64,000 nt of DNA. Origin: Amphibalanus amphitrite. Taxonomy: Eukaryota > Arthropoda > Thecostraca > Balanomorpha > Balanidae. The notes below the pieces were generated by a model that saw only the letters and a list, made by a program, of their open reading frames with translations, did no database searches and was not told the origin of the DNA. Made by a program: the position numbers and the translations under genes. This document shows, piece after piece, positions 35,016 through 47,096 of the stretch (within the stretch, counting starts at the first letter, position 1; each line of letters begins with the position of its first letter). Location: assembly GCF_019059575.1 (NCBI RefSeq), contig NW_024881501.1, positions 1,550,001-1,614,000 on the forward strand, given 5' to 3'.

Positions 35016-35024
35016 GTTTATCCC
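35016..35024. repeat. target site duplication, right, of foldback element 2
   Basis: GTTTATCCC, identical to 25763-25771. Confidence 0.95.
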
Positions 35025-35293
35025 AACATGTTAGGGTAAACGGCAAAAACAAACACCTTAGGTACTATATAGTAAGTAACTATATACCAGCATCAGAGCA
35101 TGTCGCAATAAAAGGATTTATCCTTACATGTTCAACTGAACAGAACTATGAACGATCCAACACATACAGTGCGTGTGGAATGTGGCTGTTTCCGATTGTT
35201 GCGCCGGCTAGCAGATGGTAACCTATCAGCCCGCCACTACTATCCAGCGCACCACCCTCCCCGGTCACACGCACACATCTGTGTCCCTCGGCC

Positions 35294-36124
35294 TCACTGG
35301 CGGCCCTCCGAGTCTCTGCGCTCTGCCTCCTCCCTGGGGCCGTCTCGCTCTGCCGCTGTGTCTGGGCTGTGCCGCCGCTCCCAGGCGTCCATCAGCCGCT
35401 GCAGCGTGGCCGCGTACTGGGCGCTGCCGCGCTCGGCGTGCTGCAGGCCGGGCAGCCGGAGCCGCAGCCGCTCGTACCAGCTGCCGACGGCGGCCAGGTG
35501 CGTCAGCGGCACGCCGACAGCGCGCGCCTGCGCCACCGTCACCGCCAGGCCCAGGTCGGCCAGGCTGGCCGCCTCCCCCGCCAGGTAGGGCGTGCGCTGC
35601 AGCTCGGCGTCCAGCACGGCCAGCGCCTCGGCCAGCGGCGGCAGCGCGTCCGCCGGCGGCCGGCCCGCGCGCCCAGCCATCACCGGCAGGTGGTACTCCT
35701 TGAGCCGCGGGTAGAGACACGTGACGTCGAACAGCGTCCAGCGCAGGCCGGCGGCGCGGCCGCGGACGGTGTCGGGCAGCAGCGCGGCGCCGGCCGGTCC
35801 GGCCTCCTCGGCCAGGTAGGCCATGATTGCGCGGCTCTCGGTCAGCACGGAGCCGCCGGCGGCCTCCAGCAGCGGCACCTGGTGCAGCGGGCTGAGCGCC
35901 CGGAACGCCGCCGTCAGCTGCTGGCTGCGCAGCACGTTAACGCGCACCAGCCGGACGCGCCGGCGCAGCTCGGGCAGGCAGCTGAGCGTCAGCAGCACCG
36001 CCTGAGACGGCGGCGGCACCGCGTCCCAGTACAGCTTCCACTCGCCGGACACAGGCGGCTCGGCGATGGCGGCCGCCAGCTGCTCGTCGGTCAGCTCGGG
36101 GCTCGGGTGCTGCTCCGACTCCAT
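35294..36124 (-). CDS. glutathione S-transferase-like protein, delta/epsilon-like, atypical active site
   Basis: This is a 276-residue intronless frame from the ATG at 36124; the upstream open frame starts only from GTG. Residues ~28-108 form the thioredoxin-like domain, with VPLL (cis-Pro 84) and ESRAIMAYL (96-104), which bind the glutathione gamma-glutamyl part in this superfamily. Residues ~125-250 form the helical domain, with PYLAGEAASLADL (179-191) matching the conserved N-capping motif. In delta/epsilon enzymes the N-terminal motif LYYxPGSxPCR supplies the catalytic Ser. Here residues 31-41 read LYWDAVPPPSQ, so the Ser position is Pro37 and the nearest Ser is 40. Family members usually have 210-230 residues. 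The extra length is an N-terminal ~27 residues and a charged Arg/Glu-rich tail. It is either a divergent enzyme or a non-catalytic member, and is presumably cytosolic. Confidence 0.8.
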   Translation of the reverse strand: MESEQHPSPELTDEQLAAAIAEPPVSGEWKLYWDAVPPPSQAVLLTLSCLPELRRRVRLVRVNVLRSQQLTAAFRALSPLHQVPLLEAAGGSVLTESRAIMAYLAEEAGPAGAALLPDTVRGRAAGLRWTLFDVTCLYPRLKEYHLPVMAGRAGRPPADALPPLAEALAVLDAELQRTPYLAGEAASLADLGLAVTVAQARAVGVPLTHLAAVGSWYERLRLRLPGLQHAERGSAQYAATLQRLMDAWERRHSPDTAAERDGPREEAERRDSEGRQ

Positions 36125-37659
36125 GGCGCGGCCGGCCCGTCTCCGCTGAGGCACGGTGCTCTCACGGTATCCGCCGAGCTGGACTCGCGGCGACCAGTCA
36201 CCGTCACTGGAGGATGGGTCGTCTTGGGCCGGCGTCCGGCCGGGCGCGCTCACTACACGGCGCGGCGTCCTGCCCGGCTCGGCGGCCGGCTGACTGGGCG
36301 GCCCGGCGCCCCCCGCTGGCGGGAGGTGCTCGGTAGGTGCCGCCGCCCGCCGCCGCCGGAACTCACTGCCCCGCGCGGCCCCCTCAAGGCCGAAGTCTAT
36401 CCCGATAACATCGACGCTGGAACGCTACGGCCGCAGAAACAGCTCAGCTGGGCTCAGTTTGAGGAGTGAGAACCACACAGCCACTGCCAGGTCCTTGTAC
36501 GTAAACACATCACATGCACATAATGCAGCCCCTGTCTCACTGCGTGGAAGATATTCATTTTTTCGATAAAACCGAGAATAATTCGCAGGCTATGGTATCA
36601 GTCGATCCTGACTCACTACAGACAAACGCGCGAAGCTCCACATAACGAAGCTCCACACGCGCGATGGGCAAATAGGCGGATAGGCAGGCCTTTATTACCG
36701 TTTACCGTACCGTATGTGAAGCGGTTTTTAGGCAAAAAAAATTCTGGCAGGCGGCAATTTTTCTGTTGGTAAAACTAGCCTCACGATGATTTTTTTCCCT
36801 TGTTATAAAGAAATCAGGTCTAGTGACAGTTAGATACAAATTTAAGTCGCCGCTTGGCGGCAAATGTCGGAACAGTCAAAGCTGGGCCAAAACTACTCCC
36901 GAGAAACTCGCCCTGGAGACGCCTCTGCGCAAGGTATAAGCTCAAAAATTTAACACAATGTGCCCAATGAAAAGCAAGGAAAAGTTACCAAATTTCGAGT
37001 CCCTAGTTTAAGCGGTTTTCCGTCGAGAGCAAAAAAAAAACTACAGAAGGAAGGGGGCCGATTCGCCCCCCCCCCCCCCCCACCAGTAATAGGGTTGAGT
37101 TATTTTATTGATTGCTAAGAATCTTTAGTTGAAATTAGTCCATTTTTTCCTTACTAGAGTAAAAAGTTAACTTTTTTTTACCAAACAATGCCCTCTCGGC
37201 TCTCACTATTCACTTATTATAATTTTAATTGTGAAAACATTTTTAGCACAAATAAAATGCAAATGTTTGATTGAGCAGTGTATGCAAAGGAAGCACATTT
37301 TCAGTTATGCAGGAAAATGCTGAAGTAAGACTTGTGTCAAAATCATTCGAATATAGGTAATAAGTCCGACACCGAGACAGTCAAAAAATGCGTATAGGAC
37401 ACATGTCATTGCTGACGCCGAAGCTGACTCGCCTGTAATAAAATCGGTCTTAAATAAATACCGGACAAACTGTCCCACCCAACCGGCAAAATAACCCTGC
37501 TAGCGGGGCAATTTGGCCACTTTGCAGACCTCTGTAAAACGTCAAAATTGAAGTATAAGTAGTTGCTCCATAATTTTCAGTTTACTGCACAAGAAAGTAA
37601 AATGAATGCTACACCTGCCAGCGTTTAGAGAGCGCAGAAATATGTCGCCAATATCGAGC
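36125..37659. other. intergenic, no gene seen
   Basis: The GC-rich stretch to 36470 is the likely promoter and 5' region of the GST-like gene. The rest is AT-rich. A G-tract/CCGATTCG/C-tract hairpin at 37040-37085 resembles the ends of the TTAA elements and suggests a decayed copy, but I find no second end. Confidence 0.4.
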
Positions 37660-37661
37660 TA

Positions 37662-38644
37662 CAGGGTGCGCAAAAAGTTCTGGCCCATTTCTGTACTTCG
37701 ATAAACGAATGCAATCGGAGTGAATATTATAATCAACGCTAACACCACACAGGTGGTTTGCATAGTGATCAAACCAGATACTTTCACTCGCCTCATGCGC
37801 GATATAATCCCCTTATCGGCAATGACCTTCTTTACACGGAGGCGAAAGACTTGCATGTCTTGATGATGTAGGTGGGGTCCTTCGTCTCCCACATCTTCAC
37901 AATATGTGCCTTCAGGGCCTCCAAATTGGAATTGGACACTCCCTGTACCTCATCCTGTAAAACGCTCTAGATGCTTTGGTCAAGGGGTTCAGGTCGGGTG
38001 ACTGAGGGGGCAATATCTCATTAAGCCAGCAATGGGCCTCTCCCCCGAGCTCCTCCGTTTGCTTGTGCTGGATGGTTCTTGCGCGTGTTTGCGGGTGTTC
38101 TGTCCTGCTGGAAAACGAAATCGACTTTTGAATACGTCTTCAGGATCCATGGGGTGACGTCACTGTCAAGTAGACGCTCATACATCGTCCCGTTCACCTT
38201 CTTATTGGCGTCAATGAAGACGATTGGACACTTTTTGCCGCCCGACCGTGGGCTGTCCTGGATGGCCATAAGACACGGCAGTCACATTCTTAGAGTTTTG
38301 ACTGGACGTGACCGGCCTGACCTGGGGGCATCCTCCAGGACCTCCGCTATTCGTATCTGGCTTTGATACGCGTAATTGCTTGCAGGGGCTCCAAATTTCA
38401 TTGCATTTCGCAACTTGCCCAACAGTCATGCCCGATTCGGCCGCGCCGCGCGCAGGTATCCAACGACAGTGTGACGCTTAGCCTGCCTCCATGACTGGCC
38501 GTTAATGGTCTGCTTTGTTCGACATCTGGCTGTGTAGCAGGATCATTGAAGATATTGTGTGCGGCTATTGGCTTCCCGAAAAGCAGCCGCAGCACGCGAT
38601 AGAAGCGCTTACTGTAAGAGGGTCAGAACTTTTTGCGCACCCTG
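37662..38644 (-). mobile_element. mariner-type (IS630/Tc1/mariner) element, decayed
   Basis: The inverted ends are CAGGGTGCGCAAAAAGTTCTG and its exact complement (21 bp). TA precedes the left end, and TG, a mutated TA, follows the right. The 983-bp length is right for a small mariner missing part of its gene. Confidence 0.85.
37670..38595 (-). pseudogene. mariner transposase, frameshifted remnant
   Basis: Minus-strand fragments in several frames read in mariner order. An N-terminal DNA-binding remnant lies at 38595-38398. The catalytic region at 38269-38021 has PIVFIDANKKVNGTMYERLL and FVFQQDRTPANT, where QQD is the second catalytic Asp. LPPQSPDLNP, with the third Asp, is encoded near 38010-37985 in another frame. 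The spacing between these two Asp codons is about 35 codons, near the D34D of mariners. Frameshifts and stops make it inactive. Confidence 0.8.
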
Positions 38645-38646
38645 TG

Positions 38647-39369
38647 CATAAACATCATGTGTTAGAGACATAAACATCATGCATAACCATCCTCCCCTAC
38701 CATATCGTGTTTACTATCCTCGAAGCCATCGCGTCGGTGTGTGTTCTATAAAGACTCTGTTCAACTTAACAATAATTTTCTAAGTTCCTGCATGATAGTG
38801 CGTTAGGCTAGCACGCGGCACGCGGCTTGCACAGATGGTTTTCTTCAAACGAAAGCTGTTTAATACCAGATTGAACCGTTTAAAGTGCAAAGAAAGTGAA
38901 ATAGGAGGAACGCTTTGGATAATAGGATCAGTCCGATGCCCTTAGCAACCAGGACGAGTTGTAGCCTATGTTTCCGGTGGCACTCCGTGCATTTTGTCCC
39001 TGACGGCGGCGGCGGAGGATGGTTCACGGACCTGCAGGAGCCTTCGGCGCTGCCTTCCGCGGCTGAAATCACTCCATTGCCTCGGTCAAGGTCGCCTGAC
39101 TCGGGGTCCGGGGCTGACGTCTGACTTTCCGGTGAGTCTGCGAGGAGCAGCGCTGCGTTCCGGGGCCCGCGCGACCCAGTTGCGAGGTGCAGCGGGCCGA
39201 CCGGCCGGACCCGTCGGTCCGGTCGGTCCCCCTGCGGCCGGCTCGGCGCTCAGCCCCCCAGTGCAGCGCGGCGGGGCCGGATCCGCCACATCCCGCCGCG
39301 ATCTGGTCCGACGACAGAGAAAGTCGGCCAGCGATAGGCGAAATGTTGCCGGCGAGGACGGGGTTGGTC
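38647..39369. other. intergenic, upstream region of the structural protein gene
   Basis: AT-rich at first, then strongly GC-rich from about 38990. The short frames on both strands here are not supported as genes. Regulatory sequence for the gene starting at 39434 is likely. Confidence 0.35.
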
Positions 39370-39375
39370 TCAGTG
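39369..39375 (+). promoter_or_regulatory. possible initiator (TCAGTG) of the structural protein gene
   Basis: The arthropod initiator-like TCAGTGA lies 64 bases before the inferred ATG at 39434. No TATA box is seen at the expected distance. It is a weak call based on motif and position only. Confidence 0.25.
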
Positions 39376-39433
39376 AGTGTCTGCGCTCGTCCCGGGGAGC
39401 AGCCGGAGCTCTGCGTGAGCCGAGAGGAGCGAG

Positions 39434-39439
39434 ATGAGG
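39434..39439 (+). CDS. exon 1 coding part (Met-Arg) of the secreted structural protein
   Basis: ATGAGG is followed at once by a strong donor, gtaagt (39440-39445), giving a phase-0 intron. Cuticular and other secreted arthropod proteins very often split the gene a few codons after the start. Exon 2 has no in-frame ATG before its mature region, so an upstream start exon is required, and joining here creates a clean signal peptide, MRVLAWATLLAVAAAE. The intron (39440-41695) is 2,256 bp. Confidence 0.6.
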
Positions 39440-39896
39440 GTAAGTGGCCGCCGCCGCACCGCCGGCACCGGCGCGACACGGAGACGCAGCCAGCTCCGAG
39501 CTGGCTCAGCTCGGTGTGGGTGGGACGCCGACATCAGTCACATAATGCACACATTAGAGTGTGTCCAGACATGTCGAGCACACGCATACAGTCTCATTTA
39601 TCTCTCTGAGCAGGTTCCCTCCAACGCTGGTACGCCGATCCGCCTTCAGAGGATGGAGGCGTGCATTTGTGCCCGAACTCAGATGAAAGTCAGGAATAAG
39701 CATTTGTTATCACTTTGTTGATCGCGCTTTTAAGCTTTCACAACTTCAAGCATAAGAAAGCAGACGCATTGAAAAAGTAGTGCCAGCTCATGCGCCTATC
39801 AACTTTATAGTTTAAGCTTCAAGAAACAACTTTTCACGGGTTTCTTTATCATCACTTATCTATTCACCCATCACACTCTACATTACGCACACACAA

Positions 39897-40175
39897 CGGC
39901 GGCCCTTCCCCGGGCCTGTCCCAGCGGCCCTTCCCCGGGCCTGTCCCAGCGGCCCTTCCCCCGGGCCTGTCCCAGCGGCGCAGCCCCCGTGCCAGCGGGA
40001 TGGTCCCAGCTGTTGAGGCGCACCGGTGGGGATGGTCCAGCGGGATGGACCAGCTCGGGATGGTCCAGCAGGATGGACCAGCGGGATGGTCCCAGCTGCT
40101 GAGGCGCACCGGTGGGGATGGTCCAGCGGGATGGTCCAGCGGGATGGTCCAGCGGGATGGTCCCAGCTGTTGAGG
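39897..40175. repeat. two minisatellites in intron 1
   Basis: At 39897-39978 a ~29-bp unit (CAGCGGCCCTTCCCCGGGCC type) occurs about three times. At 40010-40175 GATGGTCCAGCGG units of ~13 bp alternate with a longer CCCAGCTGTTGAGGCGCACC segment, which occurs three times. Confidence 0.8.
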
Positions 40176-40716
40176 CGCACTAAACAGCGGCGGAACACTA
40201 ATCCACCCTTATTCTCCTATCCCACGTCCCTGAAACGGTCATGGACCGAGAGGGACAGCCAAACTGAAAGGGCAAGGACAAAACGAAAGCCTATAGCGCG
40301 TATTCTCTTTACGTCTGAGCCGATGGTCGGTGGAGCCTATATCAACAGTCAACGCTGATAGAGCAGATCGCTTCGCCGCAGACAGAGTTCACTTTGATTC
40401 GTTCCCAACTAACGAATCAAAGCCTCGGTCGTTTAGAATGGGTTAAATTGGATTAATAGTCACATTGAAGCAGCCTGATGGTGGATACATAATTCCAATG
40501 AGTAATGATGATCCAAATAACATAGGTACCAACTATGCCAGCAGTTGACTACAGAACGATGCTCCACTTTTCGCAGCCAATTAGTTGCCTGGAATGGTAG
40601 GCTATGCCGCATCAAACTAACTGAGATCACAGTTAAATGCTGTGACCCAATGCTCACAAAAGACACGTTTAATTGCATGATAAACGGCACAACTTAGCGT
40701 TCCAGTCAACTGATAG

Positions 40717-40865
40717 CAGTAGCGGCGGAACACCTTCAATTAAGGGTGGGCATTGCCGACTTTTGGTCCCATTCTTTCCATGCAACGCCCATAGGGCTAA
40801 TGTTAAAATGCCCAAATCAAAGGGGGGCACGGTGCCCCGGTGCCCTCCCCGTTCCGCCGCCTATG
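40717..40865. mobile_element. 149-bp hAT-type MITE, CATAGGCGGCGG family
   Basis: The ends are CAGTAGCGGCGGAAC and GTTCCGCCGCCTATG, with 8-bp duplications ACTGATAG at 40709-40716 and 40866-40873. The right end and its 'gcacggtgccccggtgcc' stretch match the right end of the 2-kb element at 11170-13214. It lies in intron 1 of the structural protein gene. Confidence 0.85.
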
Positions 40866-41695
40866 ACTGATAGCTTCTGAGGAGCTTCTGAGGTTCATTC
40901 TGTAGTCAGCTGTACACACGGTAACGTTTTTGGCAGTGTTTCAATACGGACTTTAATGTAAAGTAACTATCAATGTCATTAACTGCTTTCGAATGTCAGC
41001 TCCAGAGAGAATCCATGCCAACGTTATGTGTCATTGCATAGTTTGCTGTCAGAATGACGGCGGAAAGTCCCCCCCCCCCCCGGCTGTCGGTCGTTAGTGG
41101 GTGAGCGGCAAACTCGCACGTCTCGTTAGAAAGTGCCACTCGGACATGACGGGCCGGCTGGCTCGCGCGCTGCGGAGATGAACCAGTTCCTTCGCCAGGC
41201 AGATTCCCTGCAAAGATGCCACGCCAACTAGTTACACCGACAACCGGTCGGGTATTTTTTTCAGAGATCACTCTCGCGCTAGGAACGTGCCGACTCTGCT
41301 AACTTTCTAGCGACATGCGTTGCGCAATTTCTCGACAAGCAGCACTTCTTAAACACCTGATAGACCGGATTATTAGTCCCTCTTGCCGGATTTGTTTAGC
41401 TCCTGTATACCTAGCTTGATTACTTTCACTTTCAGAGCTAGCGCACGCAATTGAAGGGACAGCTTGCACGTCTTTCCGAGTGATGTTGTCATAAATCGTT
41501 TAAACTGTTTACCAAACTCCCCATAGATTACTGTTCAGTGTCCCCTCATGAGTGGCTTTCCCGCAACACAACATCCGTCGTATCGAGGATCTTTATAATA
41601 CTGTGCGCCCCAGTTGCCAGTATGAGTGGCGCCTGCACCCGCTGGTTGGGCTCAGCGCGCCTGCAGTCTTCTCACCGGTCGGGCGCCCGTTTCAG

Positions 41696-43383
41696 GTGCT
41701 CGCCTGGGCTACCCTGCTGGCGGTGGCCGCCGCCGAGCGGGCCGCGCAGGGGCGGGACGACTCGCTACCGCTGGGAGACCACGCCGTCAGCTACGGCGGT
41801 CCCGGCATCTACGGCACCTACCCGGGCGACGGCGCCGCCTACGAGACCGACCACTACGTCGCCAACGACGGCGGCTACCAGTTCTCGGAGAGCGCCGCCG
41901 GCTACAAGGGCGGCTACCAGCCCGTCAACTACGGCGACAACAACGGCGGCTACGGCGGCGACGAGTACAGCCCCTACTACGAGAACTACCACTACGAGTA
42001 CGGCATCGACATCCCGCCCCTGAAGGCGCTCAAAAAGGGCATCAAGTACGGACTGAAGAAGGGCCTCATCCTGTGGGCCAAGGGCAAGACGGGCTTCCAG
42101 GGGCCGTACGGCTCCGAGGGCTACCACCAGTCGGGCGGGAAGGGAGGCTCCCTGTCCAACCAATACGAGGCGCCGCACGAGGTCAGCTACGGCCACGGCT
42201 ACGACTATCCGGAGGCGTACGACCACCGGCGCACCGGACTGTTCCGCAGCCTGTTCAAGGAGGAGGGCACCTACGAGGAGCCCGAGAAGGTGCCAGAGTA
42301 CAAGGGCAACGGCCAGACGTACGCCAAACAGCACCCGAGCCGCCGGCCGCGCAGCCACGGGTACGCCGACAGCTACGGCCACGAGCCCGAGCACGGCGGC
42401 CAGTACCACGGCCCTCCGGCGGGGTACGGACACGGCGGCGGTCACGGTAAAGGCGGTCACGGTAAAGGCGGTCACGGTAAAGGCGCTCACGGCGGTGGAT
42501 ATGGCGGCCATGGCGGTCACGAGAAGGGTCACGGAGGTCACGAAAAGGGACACGGAGGTCACGGCGGCTATGGCGGGTACGAAGAGGTCGGGTACGGCGG
42601 CCATCACGGAGGTCACGGAAAGGGTCACGGAGGTCACGGAAAGGGTCACGGAGGTCACGGCGGGTACGACGACTTCGAGGAGAGTTACGGTGGGCACCAT
42701 GCTGGACACCACGGCGGATACGGCGGCGGGCACCACGGCGGATACGGCGGCGGACCCCACGGCGGGTACGGCGGACCCCACGGCGGGTACGGTGAATCGT
42801 ACGCATACGATGAGTACTACGGTGACATCGACCCCTTCTACTACAACTACCAAAAGGGCAAAGGCAAGGGCAAGGGCCACCATGGCGGCAAAGGAAAAGG
42901 CAAGGGCAAAGGCTACTTCGCTAGCTTCATGGACATGTTCGCGTACAAGCCAAAGTACAAATACTTCCCGGTGTGGATCCCTAAGTTCAAGTTCTTCGTG
43001 CGCAAGGTGCCGATCCCGGTGCCCAAGCCGTACCACGTGCACGTGCCAGTGAAGGTGGCCAAGCCGGTGCCGGTGGCCAAGCCGTACCCGGTCGCCAAGC
43101 CCATCCACATCCCCGTACCGGTCCGCTACGAGGTCCCCATATTCAAGGTCAACAAGGGCTACGGCAAGGGCAAAGGCCACGGTAAGGGTCACGGCAAAGG
43201 TCACGGCAAAGGTCACGGCCACGGCTACGGATACGAGGATGACTACGGACACGGCCACCACTTCAAGGGTCACCACGGCAAGGGCCGCCACAAGGGCGCC
43301 GTGTTCGGGTACGGGCCGCCGCGCCAGGTGGACACCCACGGCTACGGACCGCCCAAGTCCTACTTCGGACAGTTCCACGGCGG
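41696..43383 (+). CDS. exon 2 of a secreted Gly/His/Tyr/Lys-rich structural protein
   Basis: The acceptor gcccgtttcag ends at 41695, and the donor gtgagt begins at 43384. The exon has 562 full codons plus two bases. It begins with the rest of a signal peptide (VLAWATLLAVAAAERAAQG). Next is a Tyr/Gly-rich region, then GHGKGG and GGHEKGH repeats at about residues 248-340 and HGGYGGG repeats at about 341-370. A basic KYFPVWIPKFKFF segment follows, then a Pro/Val/Lys stretch (KPVPVAKPYPVAKPIHIPVPV type) at about 430-485, and again GKGHGKGH at about 491-515. These are low-complexity repeats of cuticle-like or adhesive extracellular proteins. I do not recognise a named family or see a chitin-binding R&R domain. 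Tyr and Lys suggest crosslinking, and His suggests metal binding; both are inferences. Confidence 0.85.
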
Positions 43384-43728
43384 GTGAGTGCGCGGCGAGC
43401 GGCGAGCGGCCGCCGTCAGGAAGCCGGGGCCCAAACAGAGAGCGCGCTAACTGGCTTTCATACACGGTCACTGAACGTCTAATACTAACAGTCACAAAAA
43501 AACATCGGCTAGGATGCTGAGAATGCTTGTATGATGTAATAGTTTCATTTTGCCAAATGAGAAGTTTCCATGATATGATAAGTACTTGAGAGTAAGACAT
43601 ATGTATCAGCGGCCGAACGCAGAGAGGCCAGTCCCCTGTGCGGGCTGGGTGCGGTTTTCGACTGGGTGGCGTGTCCGCGGCGCTCCGCCCCGCCCCCCGT
43701 CCCGCCACTGACGGTATCTGTGTTGCAG

Positions 43729-44317
<589 letters not shown>

Positions 44318-45205
44318 GCCGACGTTCAGCGTCCTTAGAACGATGGGGCCGGGTGCAGGTGCAACTCGCTGCCCGCGTCAGCGAATTTAGGATGTAGAGA
44401 AATGTCCCAGGAGGTGAGTTCAGCTCAGTGGACAGGTTTGCTCAAGTTGCACAGAGGGCGCACCAAGCAGCTAGCTAACCACATGCCAAACTGAGGTGCC
44501 CGCCGGCGCGGCGGGACGCCAAACGCCCAGCTGGGGTGCCCGTCGCTGAGTGCCACGGCCGACCGCCGATGTGGCAGACCTCTGTGGCGCCACCGTGCGT
44601 CCTGTCCCTCCAGACGGACACGACACACGGGGCGCAGAGGGCGGGTCAGCCACCGGCGCGGCACGCCCGCCCCTGGGACGGCCCGTCGGCTCCGGGGGTG
44701 TGGTGTCGCCTGCCGGGGCCGCGCGAGAAGCATCACTGCAGCGCGAGGCAGTCGCGGTATATCTCACCTGAATGAGACTCAAATATGGTGCCGTCTTCAC
44801 TCCCCAGCCACCTCTTACCGAGTGCCACACTGCCCGGTGACCTCTTTGCACGAACAGGGCTCGCCTCACTGCGTGGTTAGCCTTTCTTCTGCAAAAACAG
44901 ACTGGCAACACCGTTCCGTAGTTTTCATCCTCAGGACCTTCAAATCCTTCTCCTCCACCCTTCAGCCCCCTGTTCTCAACAAAACAAACAGACAAACAAG
45001 CAGAGACTGGCTCTCAAAAGCTATCTGTCGGCCACTCAAAATTCATAACGCAAAGACGCACGATGCTGAACACCTATAACAAAATTAAGCTCATCATCTA
45101 CATATATTATAATTTGTCTAAATTTACACTTATTTGACAGCAATAGATAACAGTTTGTTTTGACGATAGCTCCAAGTGAAAGTATGAAGTGTTGCGCCTC
45201 CATGG
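44318..45205. other. 3' region of the structural protein gene
   Basis: No further coding exon is supported. The open frames on both strands at 44425-44995 are GC-rich shadows without start or splice support. The 3' untranslated region probably begins here. Confidence 0.4.
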
Positions 45206-45416
45206 GTGGAGACTTCCACTGGCGTCCAACTGGCATCTAACTGATTACTGAGCAGACGTCCAAGTTGGCGTCCAAGTTGGCGTCTAACTCTTGGACGGAG
45301 ACTTCCAAGCTAGACGTGTCTAAAGTTAGCAGTCACCAAATAGACGCAGCCGCCGTCCAGCTAGACGCGTCTAGGACTTAGACGCGTCCAGCTAGACGCG
45401 AAATGGAAGCCTCCAC
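45206..45416. repeat. 211-bp palindromic MITE rich in GACGCGTC/GGCGTCC
   Basis: Imperfect inverted ends GTGGAGACTTCCACTGGCG and its complement. The interior is repeated TTGGCGTCCAAG and TAGACGCGTCTAG. It resembles the 215-bp element at 72-286 in size and style but not in sequence. Confidence 0.55.
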
Positions 45417-46568
45417 GATACATTAGTCTCAGAGCTATTCTCGGTGCTGTCGAAGAATAAATCCTAGCCACGGGGTGAGACGAGGGCTGTACTTCGTGGT
45501 GAACAGGGACCTAGCCGGTGCGCGCAGAGTAAGATTTCATCAAAATAATTAATAACCGTTTTCACAGTGACATGCAAGTGGACACGGTTGACCTGCGTGA
45601 AAATAGCTACAATTACAACTTTTATTATTCATTAAAACAAGAGCAAAAACTACAGTGCTAAGTTTAGATTATTATGAAAAACAAAGACAAAAACAACTTA
45701 TGCCAAATCTGGAACAGCTACAACATTAGTGAGGAATAATGAAGCCGTCAAAATACCACAGTCATTATGCACTAATACATATGTATAATATCGGCAGTGG
45801 TTTGGTATTGGTACACCAAAAAGCTAGTTTTATGCTGACGTTGAATAGACATGTTAAGGTCACTTCATCTGAATCAAAATTTTCTTAACAGATCAAGCAC
45901 AAACAGACGCAGAGAAATGAGTGTACTAGTCCGGATACTACATAGTTTAGAAATGTTGTAGGTATGTGGAGGCGCTAGGTACGTCACAATGTCTCGCTGT
46001 GGATACATCTGTATCGTTTTTGATTCGACATTGCCTGTTAATCTTGCGCGACTTTGTTGACGTTTTGTTGTCGCGCCAATTAGGGGCAAGTCCTTTTGTT
46101 ATGGTGTTAGTGTTCTAAGTAATTGTATTGAAATAAACGTTTATGTAAAATGATGTCTTGGAAGCAAGGGCGGCGGAAATGTGTGTGTGGGGGAGGGGGT
46201 ATCGGGTCACAGTGCCTCCTACCTTCAGGGGTGGGGCAAAAACATCTTATTCCCCCAACCAAAAAATAGTCATCAATCCAAAAACTATTATTTTCTGAAG
46301 ATGTAACCCAAGCTCCTCTGAATTCCTCCCCAATTCTCTTTTGTTACACTGATAACCCTTAAATATATTAGTTATAAATTCGTCTGACTTCTTTTAGAAG
46401 CCCGGTATAAAACGTTGTTTTGACACCAGTTTGATTTTTTTTTTAGTGGGACATCTCTCCAACGGGCTCTTGTCCCAATTATAGGAGAGAGCACCTGCTC
46501 CTCCCGCCGTCCTATTACCCACCCCCCAGGCTACGGCTGAAGTGGGAGCCTACCCCACACCTGGTGAC
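45417..46568. other. intergenic, no gene seen
   Basis: AT-rich sequence without repeat ends or convincing reading frames, apart from the polyadenylation-type hexamers. Confidence 0.35.
45456..45461 (+). terminator. possible polyadenylation signal AATAAA
   Basis: A canonical AATAAA lies 1.1 kb after the stop of exon 3 on the plus strand. A second one lies near 46132. Which, if either, is used cannot be told from sequence. Confidence 0.25.
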
Positions 46569-46870
46569 CCTATATTTTATCACCCACCCTATATTTTAAT
46601 ATAGGGTGGGTCTGCTTCTCTTTGTCTCTGGCTCTTCTGAAATGTGTCGTATTTTTTATATAAGATGAATTTTTACCTTTAAGCGCCCGAAAGACAGCGG
46701 CGGTACGGGATAAAACTATTAAACCGCTCGTAGGCAAAAAAAAATATTTTAAACGTCTCGCCTATCGGCTCGACGTTATATAAAATATATAATATATATA
46801 ACACTAATATATAAATTCACCCTATATTTTAATATAGGAATAATTCTTCCTATATTTTAATATAGGAAGA
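46569..46870. repeat. CCTATATTTTAATATAGG repeats and first copy of a ~170-bp repeat
   Basis: The palindromic phrase CCTATATTTTAATATAGG occurs several times at both edges. The segment 46611-46782 is nearly identical to 48139-48313 and in the same direction. This suggests a dispersed repeat or a local duplication about 1.5 kb apart. Confidence 0.7.
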
Positions 46871-47096
46871 ACTCAAGTTTAAAAAGAAGGGGATGACTCC
46901 TGTAAGGCTGGATGCAACTATACGCAAGGCACACATTCCTCAGCAAGGCACCTTTTTCGGGACGAGAAATATAATATCTTTGCCTAGGGTGATCGTTGGG
47001 CTGTAATAGCTCCTGATTGGTGCTCGTCTCAGCTCAAGCTACGGAACTGCTATTCCAGTTCAAAACCCCATGTTAAAAGTGAACTATTTCCTTTAA

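Noticed and set aside
35030-35045. Another copy of the GGGTAAGG element end ('ttagggtaaacgg')
   Set aside because: Only about nine bases match and no inverted partner follows.
35369-36469. 366-codon plus-strand frame
   Set aside because: It is the antisense of the GST-like gene, which has clear family motifs.
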